From Verpa conica (lineage: Eukaryota; Ascomycota; Pezizomycetes; Pezizales; Morchellaceae): DNA of 64,000 nucleotides. Both the position numbers and the translations under genes were made by a program. The notes below the pieces were generated by a model, which ran no database searches, had not been told where the DNA came from, and saw only the letters and a list, made by a program, of their open reading frames with translations. This document shows, one piece after another, positions 48,514-59,693 of the stretch. How positions within the stretch are numbered: position 1 is the stretch's first letter; the number at the start of each line of letters is the position of its first letter. Location: contig JAUFSD010000023.1 in the NCBI GenBank assembly GCA_033030425.1, positions 868,001-932,000 on the forward strand. The letters are read 5' to 3'.

Positions 48514-50152
48514 TTATTTTTGTGAACCAGATGATGTAGGAGGAGTTCGTAGCGGGAAGGTAGCTGACATGGGTGGTGGCGGATAGGTTCCAGATGGTGG
48601 TGGTGCCTGGAAGCTTACTGACCGTGGTGTCGGCGGAACCCTATCCCCAGATGAGTTCGGCGGCGATACATCACGGGCTTTGTGGGGAGCGGTCGCGTAA
48701 TTTCCACGTGGCGGTCTTTGAAGCATGATAGGTGGTGCAGCAGAGCGTCCCTCCTCGGCGTCCGATAAACCATCGTAAACTCCATTAGTTCCGTTAAGCT
48801 TGTTGTAGGCTGTGTTGGCATCAGTCTCGGCGCAGGCGACCTTGGGCTCGTTCGCCTCGGCAGCCTGTTGTTCACGCAACTTGGCGAGCCACAACTCAGA
48901 GCGGGCTTTGTCACGAACATCCATAGACTTGCGGAGCTTGCGTTTAGAGGCGAGGCGGTAAAAGGCAAATGCATAGACAGCGATGGTGATAGTCTCAACA
49001 CTAATTTCAATGATAGCACAGACAAGAACCCAATCCTATTTCGTATTAGTATGAAGCCAAAATTTAAAGCGGGAACTAATGAAAACTTGCCTGTTCTCGG
49101 CAAACTAGTTTGTAGTTGATGTCTTGCTCAAATAGTTTTCGCCTGACATTATCCTTACAAGCCCAGCCCCAAAGGTCCTTGCCCTCAGCAGTGTTTCTGG
49201 TTCCTTGCATGATCCCAGCAGCGACGGCCCAGATGACGATGGTGAAGATAAATGTTCCTACGGCAAATACAGTCCAATAAACGGCGACCTTCTCAGCTCG
49301 CTTATGCCCACCACGCCAGTATCCATACATGATGTACAAAGAGATACAGAGCGACAGAACGGCAATAACGAGGACGGTAATTTGTGGCCATTGTGGTGTT
49401 GATATAGCCCAAGGCGGAAGGTTATTACGCGGAGCCATATTCTTGGTAGCGTTGAAGATGGCAAATGTGGATGCAACAAGAGCGAGAACGACAAGACTAC
49501 AAGCGCAGTTGATCCCCCGTAGAAAGATTTTTGCAAGGCGAACTTTCAACTTGATGGCCTATTCTCACTTAGTAACCACGACAAAAAGTGTAAGACAAGA
49601 GATCGAACTTACCAAGTCCTTTTTGTCGTATTTACGCACTTTGCTGTCGTATTTATCTACGTCGGCCTCCTCCCTGAACGTTGGTGTCTTTAAAGCAGGA
49701 GTTAAAGGGGTCATTGGCACCGACATTCCAGCATATGGGTCACGTCGGTCCTGTGGTGGTGATGGAGGAGGAGCAGGATAAGCACCAACTTCTCCATTTA
49801 TAACCCCCATTGAAGTACGGTAATTATTGACTACAGGCATGGTCGGTGGTAGCGGGTATGATTCTTCATGAACAGTTGGGGGAGGTGGGTGGTTCATTTG
49901 TTGCTGTGGTGGCGGTGGATATTCTTGCGCCTGTCCAACGCCCATTATTGGTGCTTGAGAGTCCGCTGGCGATATTGGGCTCGCTGAGTGCTCCTGACGG
50001 ATGCCGTTGTTCATTGTGTCGAGATGTGTAGGTGGCGAGGCACGATAGAACTCTTCGGGGTCAACTTGGGGGTTGTGCTGGTGTTGCGACTGGAACATGT
50101 TGTCGCCGACAGGAGAGTAGGGAGTAACAGGTTGTTGAGGGTTTGAGGACAT
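48514..50152 (-). CDS. MARVEL-like four-helix membrane protein with disordered ends
   Basis: Three exons: 49613-50152, 49091-49558, 48514-49035, giving 509 aa. The N-terminal 180 residues are Pro/Gln-rich and disordered (MSSNPQQPVTPYSPVGDN). Four transmembrane helices follow: INCACSLVVLALVASTFAIF, ITVLVIAVLSLCISLYIMYG, VYWTVFAVGTFIFTIVIWAV and WVLVCAIIEISVETITIAVY. Between helices 3 and 4 a Cys-containing loop (WGWACKDNVRRKLF...) is likely extracytosolic. The C-terminus is disordered and Pro-rich. This layout is that of fungal MARVEL-domain plasma-membrane proteins; function unknown. Intron 2 (49036-49090) has a GC donor, GCAAGT, instead of GT. Confidence 0.8.
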
Positions 50153-52932
50153 CTTTAATAATATATGTTGAGACTGGCCAGATGCACGGACTTTTCTTTT
50201 GTTCCCGGTGTAGGCGGGCGAAGAGGTATATTAACTACTAGAGTTGCAGGGTATGTAAGCGTTGCGAGGCTTTTGAGGGAGATTCTAATCTAGAAGCTGT
50301 GTCAGGAAGTAAGGTAAGGAAACACGAACGATTTATGCAAGCCAAGCACAGCTTGACTAAATGCTGATGATGCAGTGACGAAATATTAAAATAAAAAGAA
50401 CAAAAAAGCCTGAGGAAAGGCTAGATGAATGAGGAAATGATGAGGGGGAGGAGGAGGAGGAGAGAAGAGAAGAGAGGAGAGAACTGATGGACAGATAAGA
50501 AACCTGATGGATGAGGGTAAGGGTAGGGAGGGTGAAGAAGGAAGAAGAAGGGAAGAGACAGAAGCAGAGGGGGGATGGGAGAGTAGAAGAACACTTCCTG
50601 TTGGAGGGGATGACGATCACAAGTACCAGGAACGGAGAAATAGTACATGTACTCACATCCAATCCTGCCCCGGAAGAGAAAAGAGAACAGACGGAAGGGG
50701 AATCTCAGACTGGAAATCGGTGACCTGCTACCTGGCTCGAAAACGCCGCTACAGGACGGTGATAATAATATCCTCCCAGAGATGGGAACGGGCGGATGGG
50801 CAATTTGAACGCTCCGAGGATGATTGGGAAGTGAGGAGAATGAGCTGGGGGGGGTGGAGGGGTTGGCCACTGTTCTTTACTTAGGAGGGCTGGCTCTGAG
50901 CCAACAATCCAGCCAACCAACGTCGATCTACCAACAACAAAGAAAGGAAAAAGAGCATTCAAATCCGTCCCCAGAAGACGACAAATTGGGAGCCCCTGCT
51001 ACGAGGCGCACTCTTTTGCTGTGATGTGATGGATAATCTAGCGACATTGCATGGGGGAAATAGGAATTGAGAGACAGTCCCCCCGCTCATCAATCCCTGT
51101 AGCTATGCGGGATTGGCCATAGCGTGCAGGGGCAGTAGGCGCCTACAGGCCAAGCGAGCGCTGTGCATCCGATGAGTGGACGCCCGACAGATGAGACTAA
51201 TCACTTGCCGCAGGTTACGTGCAGGGGGGAGAGCGAATCGATGCAGTGGTGGAGTCGAGTGGTGTGACGAAAAGATCGTGGGTGCCCCAATCTTTAACCC
51301 GCTATCCACGCGCGCTAACCACTTCCCATCCGCCTCAGCAGTCTGGGTTCGGTTTACTGGTTCACGATAGCTGAGAAGCCTGCACAAAGGGAGAGTATCA
51401 AATCCTCAAACTCTTAAAACACTAAACACTGCCACATAAAGTCCACGTCTTCCCCTAAGGAATTTTCTAGAGAAACGTGTATCTCAGCCCATCGCTTAAA
51501 CGCACCTCTTCGCTCGGGGACAGCAGCAGCCCATAAAAAAACATCTACCATACCTAAGGACCTAAAACCTCAAATATGCAAATGTAAAAGATTGCGCCTT
51601 ACTATGTAGTGAACATCGCTATTAACTTAGCCCCAGAGTGCTGCTATTCCTAGTAACAAATAGGCTTGGCACCTCTTAATTGGGCGTGGGTACCACTCAA
51701 AACTAATTTAAGAACCAATGATGCCCTATTTAGGCCTACAAGCACAACAACAACCCGGCTTTATACCAATTTACCCACTAAACGTGACCTCTCCCCATAA
51801 ATAGTACCCAACAACACGGCAGCTAAAAGGGCCTAATTAGGAAAGCGACGGAAGCTAATTTCTTCGGTTCGAGGTATTTTAGCTTCTGTTGGTGGCAACT
51901 ATCGGATAGTTCCACCCATGCGGAACTGGTAGAGCTCTGCAAGCGGAGCCGGGTGCGCACTGACGAAAGGGTACTACATGCGCCCAGGTACTGAAGTACA
52001 TGTACTTTATGATCATACAGCATGTGCAAGTAGGAGTGTTTTGTTTTGGGAACCAAACACATACGAATTACTCTACACACCGGAACAGGATGGTAGTCGG
52101 ATGACCCCAATCTTGATTACCCGAGACCACAAGCGAACAATAGCGAGTGAGGCTCAACGTACCCTACCTAGTACCAAGTACAAGCGAGCCTAAAGTAGTA
52201 GAAACAAGAGTTTCATAGTCTACGATACACCGGTACCGTGGTTCTAGCTAGGCTCCGGTCGAGACTGAAGGCTTAGAATATGCTGTTAGCGACGATCATA
52301 CTACGTACCCGTGGTTATCAAGCAGATATTCGCCTAGAACAAGCAGCTACTCACCGCCCAGTATTGTCTATTCTGCGATTTGTTAATTATTTACTAGTAA
52401 CTGTTCCTAGGTAGAAAGAACGGTTTTTTTGTTATCCCGCTCCTGCTAAACCTAGTGCCAGAATCCTTATCATACTAGGTAAATATTACCCTTTCGATAA
52501 TTGAATTACTTATTTAGCTTGGGGAGGACCCGAATCATACCACGCATGATGATTTACCAGCGTCTTCCTCTGGCATGTGGGATATGCAATGATGTACATA
52601 TCCTAGAGCCTGCAGATGTATTCATAGCCCACAACCCTAGCCTAGACTAAGCCTGGGTCATTGTCCACAACTTTACAGCACGGAAACGACCGATAAGCCG
52701 AGTCTCCCCCGCTATTATTTTCTCCATAAGTATAAACTGCCGGATATCGTAGTACTGTCCTTATCGCCTGACATCGAAATGCATTATGTTCTACTTGTAT
52801 TGAAAATTGACAAGACAGAAACACCTACGCGCCCGGGAAACTCTAAACAATGGCATGGCCCTCGTGCCGTAACTGAAAAGGTATCGAGCCGGAACGGGAG
52901 AGAAGAGAAGAGAACAATGAACCCACTGACCT

Positions 52933-52950
52933 GTTTCGTTTCGTTTCGTT
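52933..52950. repeat. (GTTTC)n microsatellite
   Basis: Three perfect pentamer units followed by a diverged fourth, noncoding. Confidence 0.6.
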
Positions 52951-53233
52951 TTTAAACTTGCATTTACATGTATCTTCCCCCTACTCTGCTACGTAGGCAC
53001 GTAACATACATGTATGTACCTTGTGTGTACCTGCACCAAGGATGAGATGAGCGCGTGTGTGGTGAAATAAGCTTCCCATCCGCATACCCATGTGTGCCGA
53101 GCGGCCGGCTGCTTGAAATTGCGCTCAGGTGGATCGATAGCCTCATGCAAGAAAGACCGGCGAGTGGGTTACCCGGACCACAAGCACCGCGCGCTTAGGA
53201 GAGAGACTCAATCTATCTGACGCGTGTGGGTAA

Positions 53234-53467
53234 GTAGAGTTAACCCTAAACACCACCGCGACAGCACTTACTCTCAACGTCGCGAGATGTCTCGAAAATT
53301 TGGAGAATTATCAAAGTTGTATATACGCCCTCTATAGAACAGTAAGGAAGGATCTGTCGTGGTTGATAGAAGCAATTTATGAATATTGCACTCTGGCTAA
53401 ACGGGAATTTGAAAACGCCTTACCGGAGATACGTCCGTTGGTGGCGTGGAAGGTCGTTTCAATCTCC
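53234..53467 (+). pseudogene. ATG-less coding-like stretch, family unknown
   Basis: 78 uninterrupted codons between TAA (53231-53233) and TAG (53468-53470) in AT-rich DNA. It reads like a helical protein: LTLNVARCLENLENYQSCIY, ALYRTVRKDLSWLIEAIYEY, CTLAKREFENALPEIRPLVA. There is no ATG in frame, so it is either an internal exon whose partners are not recognisable or a relic. Confidence 0.35.
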
Positions 53468-55253
53468 TAGGATTAAATAAAATACGCTGAAATTTTAGTA
53501 TTACCTAAGATTCGGTACTACAAGTAATAACTCAGGCTAACTATAATCACTAGATAGAACCCGAACAGTTCAGTAAGCTAGTTGGTACAGTCTCACGTAA
53601 TATAGAGACTTGATATAATATAATACATAGCAGGAGGCAAGGCCAGCAGACAGCCATTATTTATACTATTAGCTCATATAAGAGTTCTCTCGAAACAAGG
53701 AATCTACTTTTACGCAGTCAAGATCTTAAGTTTATTATTATTAGATACATATATAGCTATACATTCCCGATAATTCTTACTCATTTCATCGAACCCATAT
53801 ATGACTTTATTGGTTGAAAACCAACTAGGAAATAGGGGCATTGGTCTCCGGCATCTAGGCTACTCCTTTGCTATAGAAATATCAAGGGTTTTAGTTACCC
53901 CAATTAAACCAAGCATACTTCGATCTCCCATAAGTTTCTTATTTTGCTGGTTTACTTTACTTATATAGTTCTATTTTAAAGGGTTTGTCAGAATATAGCC
54001 TCAAATATAAATCTCTAAATATGTGTTTTTTTATAAGAGGCAAATACTATACTACTGTCTCCATGCATTTATAATTAATTAACTCATTTATACTATAACT
54101 AGCAGACTACTATTTGTAGATAATAACGAGTGATTTTTTATGAAGCAAACTATATGATTTTTTTAGTTATTAACTCGTTACATACATGTATGAGCTTATA
54201 TGTTTTATTGAGTATATAAGAGAAATATATAAAGTTATAATTATAGTCTATATAACTTTTGAATTGTGGCGGTCGATACCCTATGATACAATGTTTTTAG
54301 TATCAATTAGATAAGGCGTTAATTAACATTGTATGGGTAGACTTAGTATTTTTGCACTAAGGGCACCTTAATTGACAAAGTACCTGTTTATGTAGGTATT
54401 TTAGGATCCTTAGGAGAAAAACCCTAAGGGGCTTTGAGTGATAGTCCATGATCTTAGTTAAGTATATAATGAGACGGACAAGCTCTCAGCTATGGCATTG
54501 TTATTGAGCTTATCGCTATAGTGCTAGCGCCAAAAAGTCACTTTTGTAACCTCAAGACGGATTTAACGGCGAAATTATGGGTGAGAGTATGCAGCTCCTT
54601 TAGATGACGGAATGTACTACCCTGAAGCCCAAACCAGACAGAACTTAGTTTACCGCCGGTGGCTCATTCAAAACTACACCTGTATACTTAGTTTGTACTG
54701 AGGTTAGCCTGCTGAACTTGGATTTACCACTAGTGGTAAAATATAAGGTTAATAAGCCACCGGTCTACGCTTCCATACCACTATACCATTGTGATTTTTA
54801 GTGTAGATATTATCTTATCTTAGATCAGCATATCTTTATTCTTAACCCCAAGACACCAGTTTGAAACTGTATAACAATAGTGGCACTGGTACTGACATCG
54901 ATAATTATTCAAGATCATGGTAATCTGTTGAATTTTAATTACTGAAGTTTTGTATTCATATTATATTACAGAATGCAAATGATGTATTGAGGGTCAGTAC
55001 GTAGGATCGAGAGATCCGTGAAGTACTGAGAGTATATTGAATATAGGGTATCGTCTATCGCTGTTTGGATCTGGAAAGGTAGAGTTCCAAGTAACTCTGT
55101 TTTTTTGACTGATATCGATTATATGATATGGGGGGTTTAATGCGCATGGTGTCAAAATAGCTCTGGGTAATAACGCGTGAACTACAGTATGAAAGAACAG
55201 GGTAGATTTACTGCCATAGCACTACGAAATTTAGTCGTAAATACCGAATCAAA

Positions 55254-55553
55254 TCAGCATTCGAGGTAGATTACTGCACCAATACCGTATTCCTCCCATA
55301 TCGCTAGCGTATTAGTGAGAGCACCGTACTGATCCCACCCCTCTTTTTGGTACTGTAGTCCAAAACTACACGTAGTCTCATGGTTAGAGTAAACCTCCCG
55401 CCAGTTAATCTGAGGCCAACTATCCTCACTCAGATAGAAAGACTCCCCTTCAGCTTCTCTACTTTCGTTCGACTGCCACTCCAAACTGTATTCTGACCCA
55501 AGGTTTCCCCGAAGTTCCCCTATTTAATACGCAGTACTGCTGCTAAAATACAT
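55254..55553 (-). pseudogene. Interrupted short gene, family unknown
   Basis: From ATG at 55551-55553 (minus) a 99-codon frame runs to TGA, interrupted once by TAA at 55524-55526. The 89 codons after the stop read as an acidic, Trp-rich protein: EWQSNESREAEGESFYLSED, WPQINWREVYSNHETTCSFG, DQYGALTNTLAIWEEYGIGA. No downstream ATG rescues the frame. It is transcribed away from the ORF at 55865-56371. No family recognised. Confidence 0.35.
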
Positions 55554-55864
55554 ATTCTCCTAGAATCTACCCGAGATTTTCCTCGATTCGATGTCAGAAC
55601 AGCAGTCCCCTACTTCCTCAAAACTTCAACTTTCAATAGAACTTAGTCTCTAGAAACTTTGTCTTTGTCTTTGTCCTAAAAGAATGTATGAACCGAGATT
55701 GATCGTAGGCCAGCATAGAATCAATAAGGAAGAATATGGAGTATCGGTAAGACTCTTAGATCCCCTCAGGCGCAGCAATTGGCTTGAGTATGATCCAAGT
55801 CCGGATGATATATTTTTCTGGGTTTGAACGGAGGATTCAGGAACGAATTCAATAGATACGTAAT

Positions 55865-56371
55865 ATGACGATTTCTCAGTATCTGAAGGAGCTGACGATA
55901 GGTCTGGAGGGTCCGAAACGGGATATGGCAGAGTTTGTGGAGGTTTTTGAGGAGGGCGGCGGGGAGAAAAACGGGTGTGTCGATCTCTACCCCCGTATCA
56001 GATCAACCACACCCCCTAGCTCTCGGTGGGCAATACGGAATACCCCAAACCGAGAAATTTGGCGTATACATATACGTCACTCTGGTAAAACTCCAACACC
56101 GCATGTAATATGTCGGACGTACCATGATTTTTCTTGCGAGGATACCGTACAATCGCTATTTAGACTTCATTCGGAAATCATTGGAATAGCACAAAGTTCT
56201 ATATCATACCTCCGTGTTGTTGGTTGGTATAAGGAACTAGAGGGTTGTTTATTTTGGATACCTCAGGAGGGGCGAATGATTAAACGAGGCCCAAATAATC
56301 CAACAAACATCTGGCAAGCTCCTTGGACCTCTGTCAATTATGAAGCTTGGCTGGAGCTATCATGGAGCTAA
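55865..56371 (+). CDS. Hypothetical protein, lineage-specific
   Basis: Single uninterrupted frame of 168 aa with an ATG start. No known domain. The C-terminal two thirds look structured: NREIWRIHIRHSGKTPTPHV, ICRTYHDFSCEDTVQSLFRL, SYLRVVGWYKELEGCLFWIP, with several Trp and Cys. An alternative spliced model starts at ATG 55684 (MYEPRLIVGQHRINKEEYGV), uses GTAAGA at 55747 as donor and AATAG at 55855 as acceptor, and joins in phase just ahead of this ATG. It sits in an AT-rich, gene-poor accessory region next to an interrupted gene. Function unknown; it may itself be a relic. Confidence 0.4.
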   Translation: MTISQYLKELTIGLEGPKRDMAEFVEVFEEGGGEKNGCVDLYPRIRSTTPPSSRWAIRNTPNREIWRIHIRHSGKTPTPHVICRTYHDFSCEDTVQSLFRLHSEIIGIAQSSISYLRVVGWYKELEGCLFWIPQEGRMIKRGPNNPTNIWQAPWTSVNYEAWLELSWS

Positions 56372-57424
56372 TCCATAATGTATCATAGTCACCAGTTCTA
56401 TACCACTAGCTTAATTGTGAGGCTTCTTGGTAATACCTTGATTTGCAGCTATGTAGATCAAGAGTAACAGATCAGTATACAAGGCCTTCTTTAGGCTGGC
56501 TTCGGCATTTGTATTTTAGTTGGTCTATCGACAGAGGAGACAGGAGACACATTCTTATAGTATTAGAGGTAGTTGATCAATGATCCAACCTACAATATGG
56601 TATTGTGCGTCTGAAGTATAACATAGGTGAGAGCGGTATATTTCACCTTAGTCGAGGTATTAATAGATTTCCCCCCATAATACTCTTAGTAGCTTTTGTA
56701 GCTGATTCATGAGAACTGTGGTTGGGGTGGAAACGTACCATCAGTGCAATAAAATCTTGGGCCTTTAAGAAGTGGCGTGATAAGATTATCGATGGCTTAT
56801 ACATAGAATACCAGGTAAAAAAGATATATTTGTTCCATTGATTCAGTCCTGGTAGCGATTTAGTTCTAATGTTGGTTTTCATTTCTTTAGGCTATGATAA
56901 GCTCAAGTACATTTATATATTTAGGAGTAGTAGAGATTATTCTAGACCAATTGATACCTCAAAGTACTCACAAATTCCTTTATTAAATATCACCTAACTG
57001 TAGTGGAATAGCTCTATACCTTGGGCCATCCAAACCGATATCCGTTTGATATCCCCCTTCTTTTTCTAGAGCCCCCTATCATCATACAGGATTAGTTGTT
57101 GCCTGTCCATAAGGTGGAGGGGCAGATGGAAAATACACGTATAAGCAGCATGCAACGGAGGCGTCTAACCCTGCCGAAACACCAGCCAAGACAGGTTTGT
57201 CATGGAGCACTGTGTAGAGTACAGATCCTCCTAAGTTCTACGCTGAAAGGTCCTGCCTAAAGCACCTAAAAACAACGCACATCCTTCCCCTATCAAACTT
57301 CGGTGAACTTGGTGATATCGGCTGCTGGTAGACGCCTATATAGGCAAATAATCACTCTATCAGAATAAGTAGGCTTTTCGGATCCTACAGGGGTAGATAT
57401 CAAGGGGCTAACAAACTCACAGGC
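56372..57424. other. Intergenic upstream of the ankyrin gene
   Basis: About 1.05 kb. A 79-codon minus-strand ATG frame (56643-56882) has no recognisable features. The rest shows nothing specific. Confidence 0.45.
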
Positions 57425-58987
57425 ATGTCCCTCTTGGCCCTCGCAAACGAACTCCTCCTCTTCATTGCTGAAGAGCTTAACGAAATAAAAGACCTCTACT
57501 CATTTCTCATATCAAATCGACGCCTCGCCATACTTCTTCCTCAAACTCTCTATCGTCTCGCTGCGCGGCGGAGCGATGCATCCCATATCATAATTATCCA
57601 CGCGGCAGCAAGTGGTAATAAGATGACCCTCCGTACCCTATTGGAAAACGTAACGACTCCAATGAGGATTAAAACTAGCGATCGCAAAACGATTATCCAC
57701 AAAGTACCTAGGAAACCCAATGCTAAGGTGATCAGCCGCATACTTGAGGAAGGCGCCAACCTTACCATCGAACTTTTAGGCCCGGCAAAAAGGTTCCTGG
57801 GCGCACCTACAGCGTTACGATGGGCAGTACGACTTGGACATGTGGGTATGGTGCGGTTTCTGTTGGAGAATGGTGCAAAGGTATGTGCCAAGAGTGAAGA
57901 GGGATGGACGGCACTCCATGAAGCCGTTGCTTTCGAAAATACGAGGATTGTCGAGATGCTCCTAGAGAAGGGGGCGGATACGGCCATCGAAGGCAAACGT
58001 CCCGGGCCAATACGCCAACGCGCTCATGACAGATCCTGTGGAGATACACCTTTAGCAATAGCGATACAGAAGCAGCATATAGAAATAGTCAGACTGATTT
58101 TAAAAAAGGTAGATGCCAATCTGAAGTACGATGGGGGTTCAGACTCGAGACCACTTCATGCAGCAGTATCATATTCCAGCGATGACGACACTAGCATAAT
58201 TAAACTACTCCTAGACAAGGGAGCGGATATCGGACACAAGAGCACTTATGGGCTGACTGCACTATACCTTGCTGTTAAACAAGGGAAAGGAATGATAGTA
58301 CGGCTACTACTCGACGAAGGCGCAAGGATAGACACTCTCACATACTCGCTCATTTACAGGCCTGACCGATGGGACGAAGATGATGAGTACCCTCGTGCGA
58401 TCTGTAAGCTATTGATTGAAAAATCACCCGTCACCTCTGAAACTTTCCGAAAGAAGAGCCCGCTTCACGTCGCTGTCGAGTGCTTTGATTCGAATTTAGT
58501 CCGATCACTACTTGAAAGGGGAGCAGATGTGAACATGAGATATCCCAAAGGTCAAACACCACTACATATGGCAGCATGGCGTGGTGACGAAAATCTAGTC
58601 AAGATATTGGTCGAATACGGGGCCGACGTCAATGTCAAAGATCGAAATTGTGAGACTGCACTTCATGCGGCTATGAGAAAGGACATGTGGGATGATTACG
58701 CACATGGTAAAGGGCTACCTTCTTGGAAAATTCGCCCACGTTATAAGCAAAACATCAAAGTTATTAGAATTCTTCTTGACGCCGGAATTAGCATCAATTC
58801 TCAGTGCATATTCGAAATGACGGCACTACATAGAGCTGTCGAGAATCATTCTTGTGACGAGGAAATTATTAAGTTACTACTTGAGAAAGGCGCAAACCTT
58901 GCACTTCGAACTAAAGCCGGATCTACGGCACTCGAAGTTGCATTTCGGCATATAAATCTAGCGGCCATTAAGATCCTTGGGGGGTAG
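57425..58987 (+). CDS. Ankyrin-repeat protein with F-box-like N-terminus
   Basis: Single exon, 520 aa. The N-terminus MSLLALANELLLFIAEELNE followed by KDLYSFLISNRRLAILLP matches the F-box-like helices (L-P/A-xELL-x-I) found on many fungal ankyrin proteins. About nine ankyrin repeats follow; clear ones start at TALRWAVRLGHVGMVRFLLE, TALHEAVAFENTRIVEMLLE, TPLAIAIQKQHIEIVRLILK, RPLHAAVSYSSDDDTSIIKL, TALYLAVKQGKGMIVRLLLD, SPLHVAVECFDSNLVRSLLE, TPLHMAAWRGDENLVKILVE, TALHAAMRKD and TALHRAVENHSCDEEIIKLL. The protein ends in the middle of the last repeat (IKILGG), so it may be slightly truncated. Such proteins are numerous and fast-evolving in filamentous fungi; an SCF ubiquitin-ligase adaptor role is possible but inferred. 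Confidence 0.87.
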   Translation: MSLLALANELLLFIAEELNEIKDLYSFLISNRRLAILLPQTLYRLAARRSDASHIIIIHAAASGNKMTLRTLLENVTTPMRIKTSDRKTIIHKVPRKPNAKVISRILEEGANLTIELLGPAKRFLGAPTALRWAVRLGHVGMVRFLLENGAKVCAKSEEGWTALHEAVAFENTRIVEMLLEKGADTAIEGKRPGPIRQRAHDRSCGDTPLAIAIQKQHIEIVRLILKKVDANLKYDGGSDSRPLHAAVSYSSDDDTSIIKLLLDKGADIGHKSTYGLTALYLAVKQGKGMIVRLLLDEGARIDTLTYSLIYRPDRWDEDDEYPRAICKLLIEKSPVTSETFRKKSPLHVAVECFDSNLVRSLLERGADVNMRYPKGQTPLHMAAWRGDENLVKILVEYGADVNVKDRNCETALHAAMRKDMWDDYAHGKGLPSWKIRPRYKQNIKVIRILLDAGISINSQCIFEMTALHRAVENHSCDEEIIKLLLEKGANLALRTKAGSTALEVAFRHINLAAIKILGG

Positions 58988-59258
58988 AATTGTTGTAATA
59001 CATGTTGAGTGATGGCTTGCTTTTTTGGCGTAAATTTTAGATTGCTAGTATAAATTAAGGTGGGTAGTATAAAAGCCCCATACTCCCATCTTCGTAGGTA
59101 TAGAATTGATTTAACTCAAGAGGGTTTTCCAGAAAAACCCTGTTAGTATTTAATCGGTATTATTATATTAAAATGTAAATTTTTTAAAAAATGAGAGCAC
59201 TAGCCCATAGAAGAAAAGAAAAAGAAACCCCCCAAAAAGAAAGCTTTCGTCTCGCCTT

Positions 59259-59693
59259 CTAACTACGATAAACTAATAACGCACCCCATGGATATTCCGC
59301 ATGTCCCCCTACTCTCCCCTCTTTGTCCAGATCGCACAGAGCTTCGATACTCCTAACCACAGTAACAACGTCTATGCACTTTATCGAGACCCCCAGCACC
59401 CCACACATACCAATAAGTGCCGATTCATGACGAGCAAGCACGACACAGCCTTCATTGGACTCAGGAATTACAGGAGCTGTCTGAGTACATATATCGGTAT
59501 TCAAGAGATTCCCGGCTGCTAAAAGAACATCAGCGGAGAGAGGGGAGTAGATACTGGTTCTACAGTAGAATTTTGGAGTGTCTGTACTGTTGGCTAGTTG
59601 ACGTGGATACTGTCGTTGATGCTGCTGGGCATTGCGGGCGCTAGAGAGGAGGTAAAAAAGAAAGAGTGGTAAAAGGGTGAATGCGGATTTCAT
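59259..59693 (-). CDS. Small secreted cysteine-containing protein
   Basis: Single exon, 144 aa. A classic signal peptide (MKSAFTLLPLFLFYLLSSA) is followed by a short Gln/Arg-rich stretch with an RQ/RQL cleavage-like pattern and a mature domain with exactly six cysteines (KFYCRTS, TDICTQ, EGCVVL, IGMCGVL, IKCIDV, EALCDL), compatible with three disulfides. The C-terminal RVGGHAEYPWGALLVY is similar in style to short secreted proteins common in ascomycetes, but I cannot name the family. No transmembrane segment after the signal. Could be an effector-like or cell-surface protein; that is inference. Confidence 0.6.
   Translation of the reverse strand: MKSAFTLLPLFLFYLLSSARNAQQHQRQYPRQLANSTDTPKFYCRTSIYSPLSADVLLAAGNLLNTDICTQTAPVIPESNEGCVVLARHESALIGMCGVLGVSIKCIDVVTVVRSIEALCDLDKEGRVGGHAEYPWGALLVYRS

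Larger units (their letters stand above)
50153..55253. other. Large AT-rich gene desert
   Basis: About 5.1 kb. The first 900 bp are purine-rich on the plus strand (presumed leader of the minus-strand MARVEL-like gene). From 51.4 kb on the DNA is increasingly AT-rich. Notable items: perfect palindrome GTAGGCGCCTAC at 51135-51146, (GTTTC)3 at 52933-52947, an ATG-less open stretch at 53234-53467, TACATGTA near 50645, 51998, 52966, 53007 and 54183, and the degenerate CCACYRGTGG repeat near 54640-54790. Confidence 0.45.
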
